Source: Arion vulgaris | Taxonomy: Eukaryota > Mollusca > Gastropoda > Stylommatophora > Arionidae | Assembly: GCA_020796225.1 (NCBI GenBank) | Contig: CM036753.1 | Location: forward strand, 4,214,001-4,278,000 | DNA length: 64,000 nucleotides | Direction of reading: 5' to 3' | Part shown: positions 12,501-27,500 of the stretch, piece by piece | Layout of the letters: each line of letters begins with the position of its first letter | Position numbering within the stretch: position 1 is the stretch's first letter | Translations under genes and position numbers: made by a program | The notes under the pieces: model-generated | What the model was told of the DNA's origin: nothing | Databases searched by the model: none | The model's input: only the letters and a program-made list of their open reading frames with translations

Positions 12501-15500
12501 TATGAAGCGCTCGTAGAAGAAGTACTTTATAGCACTAAACACTTTGAAAAATTGATGTTTTTGACCAAAACTAATATTTTTTACAGAACCAAACCCCTTA
12601 AAACAATTTATATGTAATTTCATTACTTTTTAAGATTGCAACAATTAAATCACTCTTTACTAAAATTTAATAGCAAAGTGCATGTAATAAAGAGAACAAA
12701 ACTGCAAATATATTTAAGAATCATGTCTGCACCAAGAAGGGAGTAACAAAGAACAATAGAAAGGGTTAATGAATTGTGAATAAATACTTTTTTAAGTGAA
12801 TTTGTTCAACTAGTAAAAACAATACACTAACATTATGTTGCTGTTGTTGAGAAGTACAACTGCTGAACGAGTTGCCCTTTTCCAGCTGTTGCCATGTGTT
12901 GAAAGTGTGTCAAGGGTCTCTGTGGCTAAGTCCTCATCTTGTGTTCTGAAGGTCTTGGCTTCTAATTCAAACTGCACAATTCTACTTATGATTACTTACA
13001 TTTTTTCTAGAGACCCATAGGACTGTTGCCAGAGCTACGGAGTTTGTGCAATACTCTCTGCAGGTGATGTGCCATTTTTGCAGATAGGAACTGAGTCATA
13101 TGGGTCAAACTCTATGTAAAGATTGAAGGCCCTTTAGACCTTTAGAAAATTGTGTGTGTTTTGTAGTAGTAGAACAGTGCTATAGAAATAGTGTGTTTGA
13201 AATTGTTGTTTGAAATAGCTTATTTCTTTTTTTGTGAATTTTAGGCATGTGAGAAGTACAAAATTTGTTGTGTCATGTGAATTAACTGGAATTTTAAAAT
13301 GTGGCTTGTGTGGAAGATTTATTGAATTTATGATTGTTGAGTCTGTTGTGTAATGTTTGAGAATTATGCTTTGTTTGCTTCTTGGTAGTCTGTTGATGTA
13401 GAATTTTCTTTAACAATTTATCATTTCTTTATACATGAGCTTTTTTTTTATTAGCTCAGCTATTTTATTAACAGAGTTGTTCTGCAGTATTTGTGTAACT
13501 ATCAGTATTTTTGGTGGGTGTTGTTTTGTTCCACACCTGCTCCTAGTTTTTGTTAGTTTGCTTTTGTTGCCTTGTATGCCTAAGTTTCCAGGTATCCAAT
13601 GAAGAGTGATTTTAATGGTGTATAATGTCAGTGTATTATTAAGTGAAGTCTCAGCAACTTTTATTATTGCTGTTACCTGAAACTAGCTGATATTCAATAG
13701 TAAAATTGCAACAGATGAAATCTAAGCTAAAGAAGAATATAGACTAAAAGACAAGGAGTGAAAAGAGCGGCTAGAAGAGATAAAAGAGCATATGTCAATA
13801 GACTGGCTGAAGAAGGGAAAAAGGCAGCTAAGACTGGAAACTGTAAAATGCTAAACAATACACTAAAACAACTTACTGGAACTTTTTTCAAAGGGTGGCC
13901 CAATCAAGAGTAAAGATGGTAAAGTACTAACATCAGATACCGAGCAGAAGAAAAGATGGGCAAAACATTTTGAAGCAATCCTAAATAGACATGATCTACC
14001 AATACTACTCAAGTTTGACGAAGAGGCAAGAAACAACTCTCTACCAATTAACGAAGAAATTATAAATGTAACTATGTTCAAGGAGGCAATCCGTTCCTTG
14101 ATAAAAAATAAGGCAGTGGGTGATGACAACATTACTGCAGAAATGCTCAAACGGCTGATGATACAACTATTAGCCAGGTGCAAGAACTATTTAATAAAGT
14201 ATGGGAAGAAGAAACTGTCCCAGATCATTGGAAAAAGGGAATTATTGTTAAGATCTCCAAAAATAGTGATCTCAAAGATTGCAACAACTGGAGAGGGATC
14301 ACCCTATTATCAGTAATGACTAAGACTTTCTGTAAAATCATTCTTAATAGAATCAAAGGAGCATTGGACATAACCTGAGAGAATAACAAGCTGGTTTTAG
14401 ACCTGGGAGAAGCTGCTTAGACCAAATAATTACCCTACAACTAATTTTGGAGGAACATATTGAGAAGCAACAACAATTCTACTAAATTTCATCGAATTTT
14501 AAAAAGCCTTTGATAGTCTACACAGAATCTCCCTGTGGAATATTGAGATGCTATGGAATACCAGACAAAATAATCAACATTATTAAGAGCCTCTATGATG
14601 GTTCACAGTGTGCAGTTCGCACTGATGGTGGACAGAGCGACTGGTTTATGGTTGAAACCGGAGTAAAGCAAGGCTGTATTCCATCTCCGCTATTGTTTGG
14701 AGTGACCATTGACTGGGTGATGCAAAAATGTTGCAGGGACGAAACTGGCATCGATTGGGTAGAAAATAGTCAACTAGAAGATTTGGATTTTGCAGATGAT
14801 ATTGCCTTGTTAAGTAGAAACAACCAAGATATGCAAAAAAAAACAGACAACTTGTCATCTATAGTATCAAAAGTTGGACTGCAGATAAGCTATGAAAGAA
14901 CAAATATAATGAAGACACCTATGGCAAGTAATGCAGATATCACACTGGAATCTAAAATGATAAAAATAACAGAGCAGTTCACCTATTTAGGTAGCAATTT
15001 TGATTGCACAAGAAATGTTAAAAACGAAATTATGATACGAATTGGCAAAGCAAAATCTGCTTTTAAAAGTCTAAATAAAATATGGAACTGCAAGTTATAT
15101 AGTATTAAAACTAAATTACGAATGTTCAATTCAAATGTTGTATCAATTCTAACATATGCTAGTGAGAGTTGGAAAATGACTAAAGATATAGAAAGCAAGT
15201 TGAATGCATTTGAAAATAGGTATCTGCGAAAAATAATGAATATAAAATGGAACGAATTCAAGAGAAGTGATAAAATCAGAGACATGTCTGGTCAACCACT
15301 AGTGACAACTGTTATAAGAAAGAGAAGATGGAGATATGTTGGAAACACCTTGAGGAGAAATGATCAACGAATATCAAAGCAGGCATTGAAGTGGGATGCA
15401 AAGAGTTCAAGGAAGAGAGGATGACCTAAGGAGACCCTGAAACAAACTTTGCTGAGAGGCAAGAAGTATCGGTCTCAGTTTCATGGAGGAGATTGAGCAA

Positions 15501-18500
15501 GTTGCCCAGGATAGAGCAGTATGGAGAAATTGCTTGCAGGTTCTATGTAACGTACAAAAGGAATTATTATTATTATTAATTATTATTATTATTAATTATT
15601 ATTTGTAATTCTGCAAGCTAGAGACATTTGTATCAATATATATTTGTAGTGTAACATGTATAGAATGTTCTTTGAAAGAGAAATTAACTTGTGTAAAACT
15701 AAGTATTCCATGACAACTAGTATATATAATTCTTCTCAGCAACAATTCTCTGTTCATAGAACTTTTTATCAAACCACAGCACTCAGTGGTCATGCTATCG
15801 TTCAGCTTAAGTGAAAATTACCAGTATTCAGACCACTCAAGTCACATGACCCTTGCATTCCAGTAATGTTAGATAAAAATGAATTCCTTTTAACAAAACA
15901 ATCCAACATGTACAAATAACGTTATATTGTGTCACAAATTAAATTTAATGCTAAAGAATATCAGTATTATTAACACACTTTTCATCAATAAATAACTAAG
16001 GATTCAACCGGAATTTCTGCATTTCAAATTGAGCTGAACAACCTTATATTACAGAGGGGACACAGTCAGTTCTGGAACTATCCTTGAGATTCTCAACATT
16101 CTTCTGTAAAAAATACAACATGATTGAATCCAGTTTTTGCTTGCATGTCTGTTTATTGTACAATATTCACCTTCGTGTATTTTATTTGTATATGTAACAG
16201 TAAAGAGCTTTTTTCTCTTGTCTCAGTAGACAAATATTTGTTGCAAAGTGTGTTTTTCATTTTTCTAAAATGCTAACTATTCATGTTTTATTCCGCTGCT
16301 TATCTGTAAGCTACATCTCACATCTAATATTATCCAGTCACCTAGATATTTCAATATCTTTTCTTGTTTTATCTATATCATATATATATTCCACTCGTAC
16401 ATTGTATTATACGTTACATAAGACCTGCAAGTATTTTCTCCATACCACTCTGTCATGGGCAACTCGCTCAGTCTCTTCCATGGAATTGAGTCTGATATTC
16501 TTTGCCTCTCTCAGCAAAGTTCATTTCAGGGTTTACCTAGTGCGTACTCTACTTTTTTGAACCATTTGTCTCCCACTTTAATGCCTGCTTTGTTATTCTT
16601 TGATCATATCTTCATCTTCACCTTCTTATAACAGATGTTTCTAATTTTGATCAGCAACTGTCATTGATACATTAGGTGCACTATACACCACCAGGCTGGT
16701 CTGTTTACCGGTATGGCATCCTTTCTTGCAAGTTTCTGTAGCTCTCATGTTTTCTTGTGATGAGGTAGCTGGCCTTGCGCACAAGTCCTCCTCATTTTTC
16801 ATCCGGTCTTGAAACCGACATTGGCTTAGTTTTTATCTATACTACAAGAAGATAGGTTGTGTGTGGTTTTCAGTTTGTTGTATAGATTAATACCTCAAGA
16901 TATTTACAGGTATTCATATATAAAGGGAATTTGAATCAAACTGTCTAATGGTAGTTTAGTCAAATATATTAACTTGCACTTGATGCTTCTTTTAATACAG
17001 CTTTCAAGGTTGGGTTTGACACAGATGTACAAGTTCGGTCCCACCTAAAGAGGATTTTTATAAGACTAACTAATGGCAGCTTTGTGGAATCTATACCAGA
17101 GTATGAAAAGCAGTTGTCTGTGAGTGTTACTGATGACTGCACAATGTTTTTGGCTGTGCTGAAAGAGGTGAGTAAACAGGAGGACGTCTATATCTTAGTT
17201 ATCAAATACTATGAAATTAATCATGTTTTTCACAATTGTCTGTGTCTAGTAAAATCTTTCAATTGATTTGGTGGCATGCATTTTTCTTTTGCAAAATTAA
17301 ACAGTCAACTGCTAAGGTTATGTGAATCATGGACTGTGTATCAGCGGCATGCTAAAATACTTAACCACTTCCACACAGTCATCTTATGAAAAGGGACAAA
17401 TATCAGAAATCAAGATAAAATCCCAGATACCATAGTCCTTGACAGAGCAGGTCTTCATAGTATCTACATATGCAGGCATAGACTTGCTGGGCAGGTCATG
17501 TAGGTTGCATGCCAGATCATCAGCTGCTAAAAGTCTGTTTTCCAACTACCTGCTACCTTGTGGATTAAGACTTTTCCATCAAAGACTAACAAAGCACACA
17601 TATTTTTCCCAACACTAAAATGCAATATTATATTTTGCACTCGTGCAACAGTACCTTTCCCGGTTGTCCAAGGACACAAGAGCACAACCTTAGGGTTTGC
17701 GCTGGCCGATACGGAGTTTACTGCAATCTTCCCTTGTGTCATCACGAAATGTTAGTGTTCTCAGAGACACTTGCTTAGAGTTGGAAATTGTGGTGCGACC
17801 ATTGATTTGTTACATCATTCTCATGGATTCTTGCCCACAGCTTGCAATTATATTGCGGCTATTGACTCCGGAGAAGTTGGTATTCGTTCACAGACAACTT
17901 GTACGCTATTATTTCCTGCGTTCACTTTGCATTTGAGCAACTTTTCATCAGATATCGGCCAGGAAATGCGTGCATTTATTCAGGATTTTGGACATGTATA
18001 ACATTTCTTGCTTGCGCTACTACCTATACATGTAGCTCTCCCTCGATCCCTACCCACTTAGCCAGACAGGATCCTCTGACTGTTTTCAGGGCCACCACGT
18101 GGAGGTGGGGTAGGATCTAAATCAGTGCCAGCTCACTGACCCTGGAGTGCACGAGCTGGCACTGATTGATTTTAGTGCCTGCAGTGCTTGCGACCCCGCT
18201 CCATTTACTGAAATCCATACTCATATCAATTGCCATGCACGTGTATTGCCGAGGCTCTCAAGGGGAGCAAAGAATAGTAACACTGTGACCTACAAGGCCT
18301 GTTGTAAGAGGCAAATGAGGTAGGGGACTAGGGAAGCTACCCTAGTGAATAAAAAGCATACTCGTAATTCTGGCCTACTTGTAAGCGCATAACTTGCACA
18401 ATGTACAATTGCACTTAGGCTTAGATGACATACAAATCACAAAGAGTGATTAACAAGTGGTTGATATGGAGAACTCGAAGAAGAAGAAGAATACATTTGT

Positions 18501-21500
18501 CCAAATAATTAGGAAGTCACTGATTGCAAAGACGACAGCACATTTAGCCTTATGCACAATAAGTCAGGTGGATTGTCTATGAACCATCATAAGAAGGATG
18601 CAGAACAAACTTGCAACACAAATCAGTGATGTACAATGTGGAGTTGTTGAAGACAAGGGAGCAGAACAAACAATGCCGTTTCCCTAATATACCAGTGGCG
18701 GCTCATCATTAAGGGCCAATGGGGCCAGGCCCCACCAAAAATAATGTATAACGTGTATTTATTATTTAATAAATTAAAATATAACCTAACCCAACATCAT
18801 GGTTTCCCTGAAAGTGTGTGTCTGGTCCCACCAACAAAAATGATCACCAGCCGCCACTGTATATAACATTGTATGAAAATGTGTAATCTACTTTGATTTT
18901 TTTTATATTTATTTTGTAAACTGCCTGATGAGTCACATAACAAAAATACTACTCAAGATCATACATGAAAGAATTAAAAACAAGATAGACATAGAAGTAG
19001 GAGAAGAACAGTTTGGCTTTAGAAAGAACAGAGGACAAGAGAGGCAATACTTTAAATAAGACTACTCGCTGACAAGTGTATAGAAGTGCAAAAAAGTATC
19101 TACTTGTGTTTCATTGATTATAGCAAGGCTTTTGACAGAGTCCAACATGAAAAGTTAATCATATGTCTACAAGAAATAGGCCTAGATGAGGATGATATCA
19201 GACTAATAAGTAACATATACTGGGAACAGACAGCAATAATAAAATATGAAAATAGCTACTCTCCATACATAGACATAAAGAGAGGAGTGAGACAAGGATG
19301 CATACTGTCACCAAGCCTATTTAACATCTACACAGAGAAAATCTTCAAACAACTAGAGGGAATGCCAGGACTCAAGATCAATGGAAAAATAATAAACAAC
19401 TTAAGATATGCAGATGACACAGTATTGGTAGTAAAAAATGAACAAGATCTACAAGAACTAGTGGACCAATTGGACAGAACTAGCAAGGAATATGGATTAG
19501 ACATTAACATACAGAAAACAAAAACTATGGTAATCAACAAGGAAATGGAGAAACCTAAAATGAATATAAAAATACATGGAGAATTACTACATCAAGTAAA
19601 AAGCTTCTTATATCTCGGTCAGATGATAACAGATGATGGCAGATGTATAACAGAAATTAAAAGAGAATAGGAATGGCCAAGGATAATTTCAATAGTATGA
19701 GAAAGTTACTGACATCCAAACAAATCACAAACAGGCTAAAAATGAGAATGATCAAATGCTATATATATATCCTATATTAATGTATGGCTCGGAAACATGG
19801 ACAATGAACAAGCAGTTAGAAGACAGAATTGATGCATTTGAGATGTGGATATATAGAAGAATAGGCAGAGTTTCATGGACAGAAAAACAGACAAATAAAC
19901 AAGTTTTAGGAAAACTAGGCATGAAGAAACAATTATTAAGAGAAATAAAATTCAGACAAGTAAAGTATTTTGGGCACATAAAAAAACATGACACCATGAT
20001 AAAACATTTACTAGAGGGGAAAGTTGAGGGGAAGAGCAAGAGGAAGACCGAGAGATAAGTGGGAGGAAACTTTAAGAAATGGACAGGTTACAGTCTGGCA
20101 GTGTGCAACACCAAGGCGAAAGACAGAGAATACTGAAGATTCATTGCAGCCAACCTTCGATGTGGAGACGGCACCTGATGATGATGAGTAAACTGCATAC
20201 CTGTCAATACTATGAAATATATTTTGAGTGTTTATTTAACAAAACTTGTAAACTATATAACAAATGAATAAACAAGATAATAAAATGTATATTTACCAGG
20301 TGTGTAATATATTATTATAATCCAATCTGGTATTTCTGTATGGTACAGAAACATTGATGAATGGATGAGAGAAGACTCCCTTACCAATCCCTCATATGGA
20401 CACCAGAGGGAAAAGAAAACGAGGAAGACCAAGAGAGACTGCGTAGAACCATCACCAGAGAAGGCTCAACGATGGACCTAGTAAACATTAAAGACTTAAA
20501 ACAAATAGCAACGAACCGCGAGACATGGAGAGCTATGACCTCTGCCCTATGCGCGCCCACAGGCCCAAGAGGAAAGACTAACTAACAGAAACATTGAGAT
20601 CATAAAACAAAATTGCTGTATTTGAGTTGTGGATTTATAAAAGAATTGAGCTTATTTCATGACAACAGAAACATTAATATATCAGTGGTTACAACTTTGG
20701 TAGGCAGTTGATGGTTAAGTGTACGCCGTATAGGGAGTGCGGCTACTACATTCGGCATACTATCAAAGCGAGCGTGGGACCAAAAAAATTGACATTGCAG
20801 ACGAAGACTCAAATATATCGAGCCTGTGTAATTAGTTCTTTACTATATGGCTCAGAAACATGGACAGCCTACTCAAGACACGAGAGGAGACTTAACATCT
20901 TTCACCTTCGATGTCTCTCCAAGATTATGAACATCAGGTGGTACGACAAGATAACCAACTCTGAAGTACTACAACGTGCAAATCTGCCTTCCATCATGGG
21001 CATGCTCAGCAGTAGACGACTAAGATGGTTGGGACATGTGAGAAGAATGGAAACTTATTGCATACCAAAACAAATGTTGTTCTGTGAACTTTCGGAGGAA
21101 GAGGCACCAGGGCAGACCACTGCTCAGATATAAAGATGTCTGCAAAACCTCAATGAAAAACTTTTCTATAGATCTCAGCACATGGGAGGGACTAGCTGAT
21201 GACAGTTGTGTGGAAAGCCAAATTACGGAAGGGCGCAGAGTCTTTTGAGAAGAGACTTATGTACGAGCTGAACAACAATAGAGAAAAGCGAAAACTCAGA
21301 AGTTGTCACAGTAAAACACTTGCCTATTGACCGTCTGTAAAGATGAAAAGGGCCATATATATACAACTTTGGTAGAAATTCTTGAAGGAAATCAAACAGA
21401 GAGACATAAAATATGTGGACATATTAAGGGATGTTTTGTACTGGATGTAAAGGTTGTGAGCAAGAGGAAGACTGTGGTATAATTAGAGAGGAAACCTTTA

Positions 21501-24500
21501 AAGATGGACTAAAAATAGTTTGGCATAATGCACCACTATTGTAAAAGCAGAAAATGTTGGATATCTAATACAGTTGACCTTTGACTTGAAGATGGTATAT
21601 AATCATTCAAACAAAATACGAGTATATAATTGTGTGCTTCCTTTCTCAATAACTTTTTAAAAAAACACACTAGTTATACTAAAGTTCTTATACAAAAGGT
21701 GGACCTCAAAGATAACAGAGGCAATGAAAAACACTGTTTATGATGCACACACAAAAGCCTGCTTTATTAATCTCTTCTTATCCTGATGCTGTGAGGCAAA
21801 ACAAGATGAGAGAAAAGAAACGAATTTATACTAACTATCTTACTGCTTTGTTTAATAAACATCTCAGAACCTAGTAAACCAAGACAGATTTACACCAGTT
21901 GAGATCATTGCCAAGTACACCCTCATTGAGGACACAACTGTTAGTGGATACCCCATACTGGATACTGTAAAGCCTAACGATGTCAGCCTAAAAGTAAGTA
22001 TACAAATCTTACAAAAGTATCATTGTTTAAAAACACCTTTCTAATTTATATGAAATGTTAAACAGTATTGTATACATTATGTATGCTCAAAGGAAGACAT
22101 AGAGTGAGGGAAACATGACTAGTTTAGGGAAAAGAATGGAAAGAGGGGTGGGGACAAAGTGTGTGTGGTGAAACAGTTGGTTGCAAAGGTATGGCAGAGG
22201 GCGGAGGAAAAAGCTGAAAAATGTCTGTGAGATTGCTGAGATCTCAATTATGCTATATTATCACTAGTTCACTTTTACCCTAGAGCTTACAGTTTGATTA
22301 ACATTAACCCTTTCGCTGCTACATACTTTCCGAAGGCTGAGCTAAAAATAGTTACTCTTTGTTTATAGGCCACAAACGTGAATATACGCCTGTAGCAGTG
22401 ACAGTAGCAATGTATAATGTGTTAACACGTCTTTAGCCCACAGAGGAGAGATAATAACAGACTTGTTAATGTGTCTTTAGAAGTGAATGGGAAAACGTAT
22501 ATATACGTCTTTAGCAGCTAAAGGGTTAAAGTCATTACAAAATTGACATTTCTTTCTTGCCTCTAATTCTGTTTTGCCTTACAGCGTCAGGATAAGAAGA
22601 GATTTCTAGAGCTAGTTTTTCTGGGCGCTTCAGTAATAGTGTTTTTTCTCTGCCTCTGTTATTTCTGAGGTCCACCTTCTGTGTAGTTGGCTTTATGCTT
22701 TGTACACACTGTATCAGAGTAACATTGCTCTTTGAGGTGCACTATCCGTTGGTAATCTGCTTTTGTGACCGAACCATTTCATTTTTTTTCTTTCTTGATG
22801 ACGCTCAGTACTGATGTTGTTCTCACTTTTTCTCTGTATGTCTTCATTCCTAAACCGGTTTCTTCTTCATGCTATAACTGAAAGTAAGTGCACTTGACTA
22901 AACTATTCTTGTTTAATTCAGGTCACATTTGTGAACAATTGTGGAACTGACAACAAATGCAACGTGGACTTGAGTGTTGTAGGAACATTAAAGTACAACA
23001 AACAGTCTGGAGAGTATCGCAGTATTGTAGCGAACAACACAAAGGTCAGTTTATGTAAAATGGGTATGTGTCATTTATTATGTTAACATCATCCTACTAG
23101 TGGTTAGAACATATTGCCACAATGGGAAAAATTACTGGTAAGATAAAGGACACATAAGAGAGAGCAGCCTGACAATATGGCATGGACGAGCATCAGCAAC
23201 CAGGTTGACTATCAATACTGGGGACACATTTGTGGAAATGTCTGATTATCATCTTCAGCAAGCATTGAAACTAATAATGTTGTTAATTGGGATATATAAA
23301 TACTTATTTGAAAGAAAACCTTATATAATTATAGGAATAGGCCAGAATAGCAGCTGGCACACATAACACTAAATAGCTTGAGATATTCTTTTGATTTTGT
23401 CATGAATTTGCAGAAAATAATAATAAAGGCAGCTTCTTCACTAGGGTTATCTTGGACAGAATGAAAACAAATATTGACCAGACGCTTAGAGAGCAACAAT
23501 CTGAATTCAGGAAAGATAGATCTTGTAATGACTAGATAGCAATCCTAGGACCCATCATAGAACAAGCAATGAAGTATCAGACTCCACTCTATGTGTGTTT
23601 TGTGGATTTCAAGAAGGCATTTGACAGCATAGAAAGGCAATCAATATAGAATTTCCTGAAACACTATGAGGTACCAGTGAAGACTGTTAACATCATCCAG
23701 GAACTTTTATTTTGACGTGTATAAATCTGCATCTCTATCCAGAGAAAAAAGAGATGAGAGTAAAACTGGGAATTGCTAGACATGAACAATATGTTAAGGC
23801 TTTAATCAACACAGAACAGGTGTGATCAGTCGTTATACGCTGGTAAAGATATTAGGCTGGAGTTTGGAGCACCTACAGATCTGTCCAAAGTGCTTTAATT
23901 ATAATCCTTACTAATCACTAACACACATGCTCATGGGATCTACAATTAAAATATATCTGAAAATAAGAGACATTAAATTAAACATATATTTGAACAATTG
24001 TCATACAATTAATCAAACTTGTTACCAGGAACTACAGGTGGCTGTTGCAGTAAAAAATTCTCAAGAGCCATCATACTGGACATTAATCAAGATAGAAATT
24101 GACTCCAATGTACCATACAATGGCTTCCAGTCAGGTGCAGCAATGTTTTGTCAGTTAGCTTCAGAGAGTTCAAATACTGTGTCAAATGGACAAGATAGAA
24201 CCACTGTAAGTCTAAATTTGATCTGCTGTTTTGGTAGCTAATGTTTCAGAGGTTAGGAAATAAGTATAAGTCTACCAATTTATCAATCTTGAGACATTTC
24301 CGTCCCTTTGTTAGCTTAAAATATTGTCTGCATATTCAAATTTGTCTCTTGTATAAACTTTACTGTCTTTTTTAGCTCACACAGAGGTAGTTTTCATTCC
24401 AGCATTGAGTCACTAGGCCAGTGAGCTTTCCTTAGTATATCATACGTGGGGCAGTCTTCAAGCATGTGCTCTGCAGTCTGGGATGCCTGTCCAATTGTTC

Positions 24501-27500
24501 ACATGACTAAGCTGCCAAACTTGAATGTTGTACATTGACTGCAGAGTTGTGTCCTGTTCTGCAACACAAAATGACAATATGTTATGACTGCTCATATTTT
24601 ATTAATTGAGATATTTCATTTCTGCCCTTGTATTATCAGGTTATTTCTCCTTCAAGGAGTAAATTACTTTCTTTATTTTTTGCTCGACCGCATCCTCAAA
24701 ATTTCAGCATCCTCAAAATTAGGCTTACAATAGGGAACCTCATCACAGCTACATAGTTTGTCCACTGCCTTTGAGATTTTCCTGTGTAAGAAAGAGATCC
24801 AGGTATACATGGTTATTCACCAAAGTGAAATGATAAAAGTCCTATGAATCAATCAATCAATAAAGTATAAACTAAAATAGCAAACTTGCACAATGTGTAG
24901 AATGGAAAGAAGTTTTTATTTCTTAAGATAAAAATCTCATCTTCACCATGGGAAATTTAGGGCTCCAGGTGATGAAAGATGAAAGATCTTTGAAAATATA
25001 TATATAAAATGTTTTACTGGTTCACTGATTATTTTGCGGGGAAACAAGTCATTATGTTTACTTTTTGTTTAAAGTATGAGGACAAAACAGTTGGGAACCC
25101 CTGAAGAATTTCAGATAAATTATATTATTGACAATTATTTTAGACAAATGGCTTATGCATCAAACGAGATCTGTTCATTGAAAAATGAGTTTAAAGTAAT
25201 ATATGTCTTGGCGATAAAATTCTTCTTCAGAAGATCAAGGTCTTCTGTCCAATGTCATGTAGCGATATCTATGTATTGTAAGTTGTTATGTTCCATATAA
25301 TATGTTGTATTTATCTGGTCTTGGAGGAAGAAGAATCTTCTCTACACTATCCAACTTTTTGAGCGCAAAGTGGTGGTAAACAACAGTTTCATGATGTTGT
25401 GAAATGTGTTATAGCTCAGTTCTGTTTATGTGATTATTAAGTGGTATGTGTTAGTTTTGGATTTGAGAAATAGCTCAATGATCTCTCCTTGTACGATGGT
25501 TAATCTGACCATTGGGTTTTAGTTAGTCATGTGTCTGTAGTCTTCTCTTCCAGTGTTTTCTGTACCCTATCTGCTCAGTCAAATTTCTTTATTTGCTGTT
25601 TTTAGGATTCATTTTTTCTATCTGGAGAATTGTTGTAAGTGGCTGTTCTTGTATTGATCCCTTCTTAGCTAACTATGCTGCTTTATTATTCCATTATGTA
25701 TTTAAATGGCCAGTGATCCATTGCTTAGTTTATTTGCTGTCATTGAATATAAGAAGCTGATCTATCAATATCTAGGGCTAATTGGGAAAGTTCAGATTTA
25801 CATTGCTTTGATCAAAGTTAGAAAGTAATGGTGTTTTTAGTCATCAGTGACCATTTTCCTTCCATCTATTGCTGATTTTTGTTGCTATGTTTTCCTTATT
25901 TCCCAAGACAGATTGTTGACCAATGCACAGAGTTTATTGGCATTATGTTTGAGTCCAGTTTAGATCTTATGCCTATAACTATTTTTTATTTTTAGTGTTC
26001 TTAACTGGGAGTTTTGTATTGACACATGTTCTTTATTGCATTGCATCTTTATGCCAAATGATAGTAATGACTCCAATGTTTTTAGTGTGTTTCTTTCAGA
26101 ACTATTGTTTTGTATGTCTTTCTTCTAAAATAACACTCAGGGCAGTCCCATAAATACTTAGTTTCTCTCAACAGATGTTGAAGTGTATACTGCATTGGCT
26201 CACTGGTTAAACTCATTCCTCACTCTGCTCCTCATGCATCCATTTCTGCTCGTACAACATATAATAACAAACTCCTTAAATCGCTGGATAGATTCAACAT
26301 TAATCACTGTTACATTTAAATAACTCAGATGACAAAGTTTTGTGCTTCACAGTTAACTAACAAATAACAATTGATTTACTGGATCCTTTACTTTATAAAA
26401 ACCCTTTAATCAACAAGTTTTGTTGAGTTTGTTGTTGTGACTGATGTGCAGCTTTCATAGCTATAGTAGATCCCACACCTCGAGCAGCAACTGTTTCTCT
26501 TCTGAATTTTGTACAGACAGAGCTATAGTAGATCCCACACCTCGAGCAGTAACTGTTTCTCTTCTGAATTTTGTACAGACAGGTAATTGTTAGATTATGT
26601 AAAAGCCTTCTTTAAAGTACCACATCTGAAGCTACAGTGTAGCATGTACCCTTCAACATTTTATGGGAAAGACTGAAGACCTATGTGTCTGCCTAGAAGG
26701 CTACGATATTAGTTTAGTAACCAATAACCAATGTATTTTGTCCAATTATAATACTTTATGTTTTGCTAAATAAATGTTAGAATACCATGTTATAGCATTT
26801 AAATAGCAATCTTCAACACAATCTTTCTCCTAATATTATGCTATCAGTGCCAAACCTGAATGCTGACATCAAACGATAGAAGAAAACTAGTCACAACAGA
26901 CATGAAGTGTCTGTGCGGAATGCTGGGAGTATCAAGATGAGAGCGGTTTGAAATGAAAACATCAGGACAAAAATGGGTACAACGTCAGTACTGAACTTCA
27001 TCAAGAAACAACAAATTAAATGGTTCAGTCACATAAAAAGATTACCAACAGATAGTGTGACTCAAAGAGGAATGTTACTCCGCTACAGTGGGTAGAAATA
27101 CAAAGGCCATCCAAGCAAAATATGGAACTCAGAAATAACAGAGACAATGAAAACAAAACACTAGTTATGAAGCACACAAAAGTTCATTCTATAGATTTCT
27201 TCTTACCCTGACACTGTGAGGGAACACATTATTAGAGAAAACGAAAAAAAATGGGTATTTAAAAAATTGTCCATACTCAAATTCAGATGAGGAAGTCAAT
27301 TTATTCATTCTGACAACTACATGATCTGTTTTACAATATTTTACAACATTATTTATTTCAATGATAAATCATGCATTGCCATTAATCATTTTATTCCAAA
27401 GGTTGTGTGCAACTACTACAAACCACTGGAGAAGAATGCCACTGTTGAACTTCATATTATGTTTGATACAGAACAGATAGAACTAAATAAGAAGACGCTG

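Noticed and set aside
14510..15424. Host gene of 304 codons
   Set aside because: It is the FADD-containing RT of a LINE with a broken upstream frame.
15420..15600. Telomere-like or centromeric repeat (ATT)n
   Set aside because: A short simple repeat at a LINE 3' end.
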